Source: Rhizorhapis sp. SPR117
GTDB lineage: Bacteria > Pseudomonadota > Alphaproteobacteria > Sphingomonadales > Sphingomonadaceae
Length of the DNA stretch: 39,115 bases
NCBI RefSeq assembly: GCF_021742065.1
Contig: NZ_JAKKIE010000039.1
Coordinates: 1 to 39,115 of the forward strand
Reading direction: 5' to 3'
Made by a program: the position numbers and the translations under genes. Shown in pieces: positions 17,488-24,200 of this stretch. A model generated the notes under the pieces. That model searched no databases and had not been told where the DNA came from. It saw nothing but the letters and a program-made list of their open reading frames with translations. The stretch's first letter is position 1, and every line of letters begins with the position of its first letter.

Positions 17488-18507
17488 ATGGTGATTGCAC
17501 GAAATGCATCAGCGTCCGGCATGGTCGATGCTTTTGGCCGCCACATCGAATATCTGCGGATTTCGGTGACGGACCGATGCGACCTGCGTTGCCGCTATTG
17601 CATGTCGGAAAAAATGACCTTCCTGCCACGCGATCAGATACTGACGCTGGAAGAAATCGCCATCATCGCCGACCGCTTCATCGCGCGCGGGGTAAAGAAG
17701 ATTCGCCTTTCCGGCGGGGAACCGCTGGTGCGGCGCGATTTTGGCGAACTGGCACGGCGGATCGGACGGCATGTGAAGGCAGGGACGCTTGAGGAACTGA
17801 CCCTCACGACCAACGGAACCCATCTTGCCGAACATGCCGAGATGCTGGCCGACGCGGGCATGAAGCGGATCAATGTCAGTCTCGATACGCTCGATCCGGC
17901 ATTGTTCACGCAGATCACCCGGCGCGGCGACATTGCCAAAGTGCTGGAAGGGATCAGAGCCGCGAGCGATGCAGGCCTGAAGGTCAAGATCAACATGGTC
18001 GCGCTCAAGGGTCTGAACGATGGCGAATTTCTGTCCATGCTACGCTGGTGCGACGCGCATGGGCATGATCTAACCCTGATCGAAACCATGCCGCTGGGCC
18101 ACATCGATGAGGACAGGACCGACCGCTATCTGCCGCTCACCATCGCGCTGGAGCAGATTGCGGCGGAGCATGAGGTCGCGCCCATAGCGTACAAAACCGG
18201 CGGTCCTGCCCGTTATTTCGCCGTGGACGGCATGCGGGCACGGCTGGGGCTGATTACGCCGCTCAGCAACAACTTCTGCGCCGGGTGCAACCGCATGCGC
18301 CTGACCTGCGAAGGCAAGATTTTCATGTGCCTGGGCCATGAAGATCATGTCGACCTGAAAACCGCCTTTCGAGAGGGAGGTGCCGATGCGATCGATGCGC
18401 TACTCGACACGGCATTGCGTTTAAAGCCTTTGGCACATGATTTCGCCATCGGTCCCGGAGAACGCCCGATGTCTGTATCCCGCCATATGAGTGTGACCGG
18501 CGGATGA
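17488..18507 (+). CDS. moaA: GTP 3',8-cyclase MoaA
   Basis: This 339-residue radical SAM enzyme converts GTP to 3',8-cyclo-GTP, the first step of molybdenum cofactor synthesis. The N-terminal SAM cluster motif CxxxCxxC lies at C31, C35 and C38 (RCDLRCRYCMS). The second cluster motif is CAGCNRMRLTCEGKIFMC, which gives the family spacing C-x2-C-x13-C. The C-terminal double glycine required for activity is present (MSVTGG). Met12 (position 17521) is an alternative start, because conservation begins around MVDAFGRHIEYLRIS. The stop overlaps the nadK start as ATGA, which suggests translational coupling. Confidence 0.96.
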   Translation: MVIARNASASGMVDAFGRHIEYLRISVTDRCDLRCRYCMSEKMTFLPRDQILTLEEIAIIADRFIARGVKKIRLSGGEPLVRRDFGELARRIGRHVKAGTLEELTLTTNGTHLAEHAEMLADAGMKRINVSLDTLDPALFTQITRRGDIAKVLEGIRAASDAGLKVKINMVALKGLNDGEFLSMLRWCDAHGHDLTLIETMPLGHIDEDRTDRYLPLTIALEQIAAEHEVAPIAYKTGGPARYFAVDGMRARLGLITPLSNNFCAGCNRMRLTCEGKIFMCLGHEDHVDLKTAFREGGADAIDALLDTALRLKPLAHDFAIGPGERPMSVSRHMSVTGG

Positions 18508-19280
18508 GCGATGAACAGCGCCGGGCATTGCTGGCTTCGCCAGCCGATAACGCACGTGAAGCGGAGGAATTGTTGCGCAAGCAATATGATTTCGTCCCGC
18601 TGGAACAAGCCGACATGGTGATTGCACTGGGCGGCGACGGTTTCATGCTGCAAACATTGCATCACATGCTGGAGGAACGAAGGATATTGCCGGTGTTCGG
18701 AATGAACCGCGGCACCGTCGGTTTCCTGATGAACGAATGGCGACGCGATGCGCTGGATGAACGGCTGGAGCGTGCAAAAAGCTTTAAGGTCAATCCGTTA
18801 CGGATGACCGTCGACACCGTAGATGGCGAGCAATTCTCCATTCCCGCAATCAACGAAGTGTCTCTGCTGCGTGAAACCCGCCAGACGGCCAAGCTGGTGG
18901 TGCAGGTCAATGGGCGCACCATGCTCCCCGAACTTGTGTGCGATGGCGTGCTGGTGGCAACGCCCGCTGGCTCGACAGCTTATAATCTGTCCGCCCAAGG
19001 ACCGATATTGCCACTGGGATCGGGCATGATCGCGCTGACCCCGATCAGCCCTTTTCGCCCCCGGCGTTGGCGCGGTGCGATATTGCCGGAAAAAATGATC
19101 GTGCGATTCGAGGTGATCGATCCTGTCAAACGCCCGGTCAGCGCGGTTGCCGATCAGCGTGAAGTGCGCGATGTCGCGCGGGTGGAAATCGCGATTGATC
19201 GCAGTACACCGCTGACGTTAATGTTCGATCCGGAACATGCACTCGACGACCGGATTGCGATGGAACAATTTATGTCCTAA
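18504..19280 (+). CDS. nadK: NAD kinase
   Basis: This 258-residue cytosolic enzyme phosphorylates NAD to NADP. The phosphate-binding GGDG motif lies at residues 43-46 (MVIALGGDGFML). The conserved INEVSLLRE and TPAGSTAYNLSAQGPI blocks are present, as is the ALTPISPF segment. It is on the short side for the family, as in many alphaproteobacteria. Its start overlaps the moaA stop by four bases, so the two are likely co-transcribed even though the pathways are distinct. The tRNA-Asn gene follows 65 bases downstream with its own promoter. Confidence 0.93.
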   Translation: MSDEQRRALLASPADNAREAEELLRKQYDFVPLEQADMVIALGGDGFMLQTLHHMLEERRILPVFGMNRGTVGFLMNEWRRDALDERLERAKSFKVNPLRMTVDTVDGEQFSIPAINEVSLLRETRQTAKLVVQVNGRTMLPELVCDGVLVATPAGSTAYNLSAQGPILPLGSGMIALTPISPFRPRRWRGAILPEKMIVRFEVIDPVKRPVSAVADQREVRDVARVEIAIDRSTPLTLMFDPEHALDDRIAMEQFMS

Positions 19281-19285
19281 CCCGC

Positions 19286-19315
19286 TTGCAATCTTCTGAA
19301 AGGCGCTGCTATAGG
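19286..19315 (+). promoter_or_regulatory. Probable sigma70 promoter of tRNA-Asn
   Basis: TTGCAA at 19286-19291 and TATAGG at 19310-19315 are separated by 18 bases. The -10 box ends 29 bases before the tRNA, a suitable distance for a short 5' leader. The match is moderate and has no other support. Confidence 0.5.
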
Positions 19316-19344
19316 CGCGCTTCGCCTGTTGAGAGACGGGCTGC

Positions 19345-19419
19345 TCCCCGATAGCTCAGCGGTAGAGCATTCGACTGTTAATCGAATGGCCGTAGGTTCG
19401 AATCCTACTCGGGGAGCCA
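19345..19419 (+). tRNA. tRNA-Asn (anticodon GTT), integration site
   Basis: The cloverleaf can be drawn directly. The acceptor stem TCCCCGA pairs with TCGGGGA (19409-19415), followed by discriminator G and an encoded CCA. The D arm contains AGCTCAGCGGTAGAGC. The anticodon loop is CTGTTAA with GTT at 19377-19379, and the T loop is TTCGAAT. The 3' end overlaps the last codons of a serine recombinase gene on the opposite strand. This marks the gene as the probable attachment site of the conjugative element to its right. The tRNA remains complete after integration. Confidence 0.97.
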
Positions 19420-20973
19420 TTCCGTACGCGGCGGATTTTCCGAGCCCTTGGCGGGCTCGGAAGCCGGCACCAGGAATGACATTTCCTCAAGCATTCCAAA
19501 AGGTTCGCGGAATGTGACTGTGAGGGTGTCGTTGGCCCAGGTGCTGTTCAAAACCAACAGATTCAAAGCGGTGTTTTTGGCGCTTTGCGACTGTATGCTG
19601 AATGTCTTGTGTGCCTTTCTAGCGAGATCGAGTAGGGCGATTCCATCATCGACGAGTGCGTCCTCGGCGCTGTAGAGGGCGTCCATTTGGCGTTGGCACC
19701 GCTCTCGCTCCTCTCGCCAGGTGGCTGCCATTCGATCGTGCATGTCGGCCGTGATCCGCCCGTCGACGTGGTCCACATAGAGTTTGTCCAGTCGCAGCTG
19801 CAGCCGATCCGATTCGGTTCGCAGGCGTGCGATGGTGTCAGTCCGCTCCCGACTGCTCTCTGAATGGACATCACGCAGCGCACGCTCGATTAGGGCAAAT
19901 ACGGTGTCATTCATTTCAAGGCGGGCGAGCTGCTGGGCAAACGCCGCGGCGAGCGTTTCCTCCCGAACATATCGCTCCGGGCACTTCTGCTTGAAGCCTG
20001 AGCAGTGGTAGTAAATGTACCTACCCCTCTGCATTTGCGCCACCACCGCGCACCCGCAATGGCCGCAGCTGATGAGACCTGTGAAGGCAAAGCGCCTCGG
20101 CTCCGCCCTGAGATTGCCACCACTCCGGCCATCCAGCACATCCTGGACGTTTTGCCAGGTCTCGGTGGTGACTAAGGGCTCGTGTGTGCCCTGATAAAGG
20201 CGCCCCGCCCATTCAAAGGCTCCAGCATAGAGCCGATTGCGGAGCATAAAATGAATCGTGCTGACTCCGATGGGAAGCTGGCTTCGCCGATATCTCAGGC
20301 CCTCATCGCGAGCCATCTTGGTCACTTCCTTGAGCGAATATGCTCCCGTTTCGAACCACTCGAAGACGCGTGCCACGATTGAGCCAGCGTTGGTATCCGG
20401 GACGATAATCTTCTTTCCGAGCGGACCGACAACATTGACATAGCCGATAGGAGCGACCGAGGGCCACATGCCCTGCTTTGCCTTCTCCAGCATTCCTTTG
20501 CGAGCTTCCTCGGAAAGGTTGTCTACGTAGTTCTTTGCCATCAGGACCTTGATCCCGTGCATGAACTTCTCAGATGATCGGGAATCCCGCGAGAGGACGG
20601 TTCCTTCCTTCACCAGATGAATCTCGATGTCGAAATCATCGAGCGTCACCCAATCCTTCAGGTTCCGATAGAGCCGGTCCGTCTTCTCGACGAGGACATG
20701 ACGGACGCCAGCACGCGCTCTTAGAAATTTGAGCATTGCCTCGAACTGAGTGCGGCCGGTCTTCTTGGCGGATTCGATATCGACATATTCTTCAGTGATC
20801 GCCAGGCCCTGCTTCTCGGCATATTCCCGTATGAGCTTGACCTGCGCGTCGATCGAGAAGCCCTCCTTCTCCTGCTCAGCCGTTGAGACACGGGCATAGA
20901 GAACAGCCTTCTGTTCCGCAGCTGGCCGGCCACGGCGTACGGGCGCGGGCTTGGGTTTGCGTGGTCTCGCCAT
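19405..20973 (-). CDS. Large serine recombinase (integrase) overlapping tRNA-Asn
   Basis: This 522-residue site-specific recombinase probably integrates and excises the element. The resolvase-type catalytic domain starts at VLYARVSTAEQEKEGFSIDA with the nucleophile at about Ser30. A recombinase domain follows, then a zinc beta-ribbon (CGHCGCAVVAQ, then YYHCSGFKQKCPE) and a coiled-coil segment near residues 390-450, as in large serine integrases. The N-terminus is basic (MARPRKPKPAPVRRGR). The last four codons and the stop (W-L-P-E-TAG) lie inside the tRNA-Asn gene on the other strand, so they come from the target site. It is a close paralogue of the next recombinase but has a longer tail after FGMLEEMSF. 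Confidence 0.92.
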   Translation of the reverse strand: MARPRKPKPAPVRRGRPAAEQKAVLYARVSTAEQEKEGFSIDAQVKLIREYAEKQGLAITEEYVDIESAKKTGRTQFEAMLKFLRARAGVRHVLVEKTDRLYRNLKDWVTLDDFDIEIHLVKEGTVLSRDSRSSEKFMHGIKVLMAKNYVDNLSEEARKGMLEKAKQGMWPSVAPIGYVNVVGPLGKKIIVPDTNAGSIVARVFEWFETGAYSLKEVTKMARDEGLRYRRSQLPIGVSTIHFMLRNRLYAGAFEWAGRLYQGTHEPLVTTETWQNVQDVLDGRSGGNLRAEPRRFAFTGLISCGHCGCAVVAQMQRGRYIYYHCSGFKQKCPERYVREETLAAAFAQQLARLEMNDTVFALIERALRDVHSESSRERTDTIARLRTESDRLQLRLDKLYVDHVDGRITADMHDRMAATWREERERCQRQMDALYSAEDALVDDGIALLDLARKAHKTFSIQSQSAKNTALNLLVLNSTWANDTLTVTFREPFGMLEEMSFLVPASEPAKGSENPPRTEWLPE

Positions 20974-21084
20974 TGAATTTCCTGCCTACCTGATGCCGAA
21001 TGCTTTCTCCTCCGTTCCTCCTACAGCGGGAGGCACGACGGTGCGAGACCATTCCGAATTCATCTGTGGCGCGGGAGACGGCGG

Positions 21085-22587
21085 TCAGATGGAAATCTGC
21101 TCAAGCATTCCGAAGGGTTCGCGGAACGTCACTGTGAGGATGCCGTTTGCCCATGTGCTACTTAAAACCAACAAGTTCAAAGCGCTGTTCTTGGCATCGG
21201 GCGTTTGGGTACCGAAGGTTTGGTGAGCTTTGCGGGCGAGATCGAACAGAGCAACTGCGTCTTGGACATACCCATCCTCCGCCTTGTAGAGTATCTCCAG
21301 TTCATGCTGGCACCGCTCCCGCTCCTCACGCCAGGTTGTTGCCATACGGTCGTGCGTGTCCGTCGTTATTCGCCCATCGAGGCGATCGATGTAGAGCGCG
21401 TCCAATCGCTGCTGCAGCCGGTCCAAATCAGCGCGTAGACGGGATATTGTCTCGAGCCGCTCCCTGCTTCTATCGACATGCGATTCGCGAACCACTCGTT
21501 CGATGAGGGCGAACACACTGTCATCCATTCGAAGGCGGGCGAGATGTTGAGCGAACGCGTGGGTGAGCGTTTCCTCGCGAACATATCGCTCCGGGCACTT
21601 CTGCTTGAATCCTGAGCAGTGGTAGTAAACGTACCGGCCGCGCTGCATCTGGGCCACCACCGCGCACCCACAGTGGCCGCAGGTGATGAGCCCGGTGAAG
21701 GCGAAGCGCATTGGCGCCGCCCGGACGTTACTGATGCTGCGACCATCCAGAACCTCTTGGACGTTTTCCCAAGTCTCGGTCGTGACTAGCGGTTCGTGAT
21801 TACCTTGATATAGCCGGCCCGCCCATTCGAAGGCGCCGGCGTAGAGCCTATTGCGCAGCATGAAATGGATGGTGCTGATACCGACGGGAAGCTGGCTCCT
21901 ACGGTATCTCAGCCCCGCCGCGCGAGCCATTTTCGTCACTTCCTTGAGAGAATAGTTTCCCGTCTCGAACCATTCGAAGACGCGCGTCACAAGCGGCGCC
22001 GCATCCGAGTCTGGCACGATGATCTTCTTACCAACAGGGCCGACAACATTCGCATAGCCGATCGGGGCGACCGACGGCCAAATACCCTGTTTCGCCTTTT
22101 CCAACATTCCCTTGCGGGCCTCCTCCGAGAGATTGTCGACGTAATTCTTGGCCATGAGGACCTTGATCCCATGCATGAATTTTTCCGACGATCGGGAATC
22201 GCGCGAGAGGACAGTCCCTTCCTTGACTAAGTGAATCTCGATATCGAAGTCATCTAGCGTCACCCAATCCTTCAGGTTCCGGTAGAGCCGATCCGTTTTC
22301 TCGACGAGCAAGTGACGGACCGCGGCGTGCGCTCTGAGATATTTGAGCATCGCCTCGAACTGCGTCCGGCCCGTTTTCTTCGCCGTTTCGACGTCCACAT
22401 ATTCCTCGGCGACGGTAAGTCCCTGCTGTGCCGCATATTCGCGAATGAGCTTCACCTGGGCGTCGATGGAGAACCCCTCCTTCTCCTGTTCCGGTGTGGA
22501 AACACGGGCGTAGAGAACGGCTTTGTGCCCCGTCGTCGACCGGTCGCGACGAGGTGCTTTAGGTTTCGGTTTACGCGGTCTTGCCAT
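21085..22587 (-). CDS. Second large serine recombinase, tandem paralogue
   Basis: This 500-residue protein has the same architecture as its neighbour: catalytic YARVSTPEQEKEGFS with Ser30, recombinase domain, zinc ribbon (CGHCGCAVVAQMQRGRYVYY) and coiled coil. By eye most residues are identical, with differences concentrated in the coiled coil and the termini. It ends at FGMLEQISI without the 22-residue tail of the other copy. It runs in the same direction, 111 bases upstream of its neighbour's start. It may serve as a second integrase from an earlier insertion or as a partner protein. I see no frameshift or lost motif, so both copies look functional. Confidence 0.92.
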   Translation of the reverse strand: MARPRKPKPKAPRRDRSTTGHKAVLYARVSTPEQEKEGFSIDAQVKLIREYAAQQGLTVAEEYVDVETAKKTGRTQFEAMLKYLRAHAAVRHLLVEKTDRLYRNLKDWVTLDDFDIEIHLVKEGTVLSRDSRSSEKFMHGIKVLMAKNYVDNLSEEARKGMLEKAKQGIWPSVAPIGYANVVGPVGKKIIVPDSDAAPLVTRVFEWFETGNYSLKEVTKMARAAGLRYRRSQLPVGISTIHFMLRNRLYAGAFEWAGRLYQGNHEPLVTTETWENVQEVLDGRSISNVRAAPMRFAFTGLITCGHCGCAVVAQMQRGRYVYYHCSGFKQKCPERYVREETLTHAFAQHLARLRMDDSVFALIERVVRESHVDRSRERLETISRLRADLDRLQQRLDALYIDRLDGRITTDTHDRMATTWREERERCQHELEILYKAEDGYVQDAVALFDLARKAHQTFGTQTPDAKNSALNLLVLSSTWANGILTVTFREPFGMLEQISI

Positions 22588-22672
22588 TAATTTCCCATAT
22601 CGCGAACGAGATATTTCCCTTCCCGGGCCGCCTCGCGGCTCCTTCCCCGGGGGCCAATTGGATCAGCAACGA

Positions 22673-23077
22673 CTAATCAGAATCCGGCTTCGGAGTTTTT
22701 CGAGGCCGTCCGCGCGGCCGAGACGCGATCTCTGGTCTTCGGACCTTGCGGGAGGGGCCACGCTGCCTGCCTAAAGTTTTCTCAGGACCCGGCTCGAATG
22801 GGCCGACCTCCCATTTGACCAGGATCCACATATAATCGCCGAGGTTGCCCAGCAGGTTGCGCGCTTCGCTTTCGGAGACCGATCGCTGCAGCCCGTTTTC
22901 GAAGAAGGATTGCGCCTCAAGGACCAGTTGGCGCGAAAGGGCGCTCCGCCGTATGACCCAACGATCGTCGCGACCTGCTTCGCGAGCAGGCGACGGCTTT
23001 TCCGGAGGTGCGATTTCGCCGTGCGCCGGTGGCTGCAAATCACCATAGGCGGTAGTCTCGAGGCGGGCGCGTCTCAT
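22673..23077 (-). CDS. Hypothetical protein, last gene of the transfer operon
   Basis: I do not recognise this 134-residue protein. The N-terminal third is rich in proline, glutamate and arginine. The middle (SRQLVLEAQSFFENGLQRSVSESEARNLLGNLGDYMWILVKWE) is predicted helical and likely folded. The C-terminus is strongly basic (RGPSRKVRRPE, then RPRGRPRKTPKPD) and could bind nucleic acid in the manner of an AT-hook (RPRGRPRK). Its start overlaps the stop of the transglycosylase gene by four bases, which supports it as a real, coupled operon member. No signal peptide or membrane segment is visible. Confidence 0.6.
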   Translation of the reverse strand: MRRARLETTAYGDLQPPAHGEIAPPEKPSPAREAGRDDRWVIRRSALSRQLVLEAQSFFENGLQRSVSESEARNLLGNLGDYMWILVKWEVGPFEPGPEKTLGRQRGPSRKVRRPEIASRPRGRPRKTPKPDSD

Positions 23078-23637
23078 CGCGGCACCGGACTAACGCTGGC
23101 GACAGCGAAGACATGCTCGCCAAATCGCTGTTTGAGATGTTGCGAGACGCTGGCTGCGTAGCGACGCTGGCGCCATTCCGTTGGGCTGTGATAGACGCCG
23201 ACCGCGCTCCAGTAGTCCCGGGTGGCAGCCAAGCCGGACAGAAATATCCAACGGGCGGCGCTGACATTGAAGCAGGCGTCGTGGGTGAGCCACCATCGTA
23301 CGTGCGCGGCCGGCCGGCCCGTAGTGGCGGCGATCTTCGAGACCCACCAACTATTGACTTGAAGAGGACCAAGATCGTGCGAGCCGTTGGTGTTTCGTAC
23401 CTCGGCGCCGACCCAGCCCCCCTCCTGGTCCCGAAGGCCCCAGAGCGTCCTCTCCAGCCACAGTCTACCTTCGGCTGCCTTCTGGATGCAGCGCGCCACT
23501 TCACGCTCATTCATCGAACGCGTGCTCGGGCTAGCGACAGCCGCAGAGAGATCGCACAACATGATCGCGGGAAGCAGGATCGCCGCATGGCGACACAGCG
23601 GCAGCAATCTGCGGGAAGCCTGTTGCCAGCCGCTCAT
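23074..23637 (-). CDS. Lytic transglycosylase-like protein
   Basis: This 187-residue protein looks like a VirB1-type peptidoglycan lytic transglycosylase, which would open the cell wall for the conjugation machinery. A hydrophobic N-terminal segment (HAAILLPAIMLCDLSAAVA, about residues 18-36) is a likely signal peptide for export to the periplasm. The catalytic glutamate is probably Glu72 in LRDQEGGWVG, followed by the NTNGSHDLGPLQVNSWW block that matches the GxxQ(I/V)NS motif of SLT domains. Its start overlaps the nuclease stop by four bases, and its own stop overlaps the next gene by four. Operon position with relaxase and coupling protein supports a transfer role. Confidence 0.75.
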   Translation of the reverse strand: MSGWQQASRRLLPLCRHAAILLPAIMLCDLSAAVASPSTRSMNEREVARCIQKAAEGRLWLERTLWGLRDQEGGWVGAEVRNTNGSHDLGPLQVNSWWVSKIAATTGRPAAHVRWWLTHDACFNVSAARWIFLSGLAATRDYWSAVGVYHSPTEWRQRRYAASVSQHLKQRFGEHVFAVASVSPVPR

Positions 23638-24200
23638 ATGCCAACTCCCTTGAGCGCGAGTTGTCCGCCGGTGAGGAGAGCAATCAGCCGCTCACCCGAG
23701 ATCAGTTCGACATGCTGATGACGATCGATGAGGCTGCGGCTCAGTCCACCTGTCCGCCCCGTGTGGATGAAAACTCCAGGCATCCCGCGGCGTCTGCAGA
23801 GCAACGCAAACGCTTCCACATGCTCAGGCCGGATCGCACTGGCATAGCGCTTGGCCTGGATGAGCCAGGTCTCGCCGCCAATCGTCACCTGTCCATCAAC
23901 GCCGCCGTCGCCCGTATAACGATGATTGCGCACCACCTTGTGGCCTCGCATCGCGAAACTCTCGAGAAGCAGCTCCTCGAATGCGAGCGCATCCATAGCC
24001 CGCAATCGCGCATAGATGCGCCCCGGCGGCTGGGAGCGGTCGGGACCGTGAAGTGCGATGCACATGGTCCTCGCCTGTCGGCGTCTCCACCGATGGCGAA
24101 GCGGAATATGTGCCGCACGCGCGATCAGCGCAGCGACGATCAGCAGCACGGTCAGTATGGCAAGCAACATGGTCGATGTCCTGTCATCGCTCTGGGCCAT
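23634..24200 (-). CDS. Membrane-anchored Mrr-like nuclease
   Basis: This 188-residue protein has one N-terminal transmembrane helix (about residues 11-30, MLLAILTVLLIVAALIARAA) and a C-terminal Mrr_cat/PD-(D/E)xK nuclease domain. Catalytic-looking residues are D98/D102 in YTGDGGVDG and QAK at 115-117. FEELLLESFAMRGHKVVRN is the usual leading helix of the fold. I chose the start at 24200 (MAQSDDRTST) because the longer open frame reads through the relaxase gene without conserved features. The gene overlaps the relaxase stop by 17 bases. Mrr-type enzymes often cut modified DNA; a membrane-tethered form inside a transfer operon could process or guard DNA at the transfer site, but that is speculation. 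Confidence 0.75.
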   Translation of the reverse strand: MAQSDDRTSTMLLAILTVLLIVAALIARAAHIPLRHRWRRRQARTMCIALHGPDRSQPPGRIYARLRAMDALAFEELLLESFAMRGHKVVRNHRYTGDGGVDGQVTIGGETWLIQAKRYASAIRPEHVEAFALLCRRRGMPGVFIHTGRTGGLSRSLIDRHQHVELISGERLIALLTGGQLALKGVGI

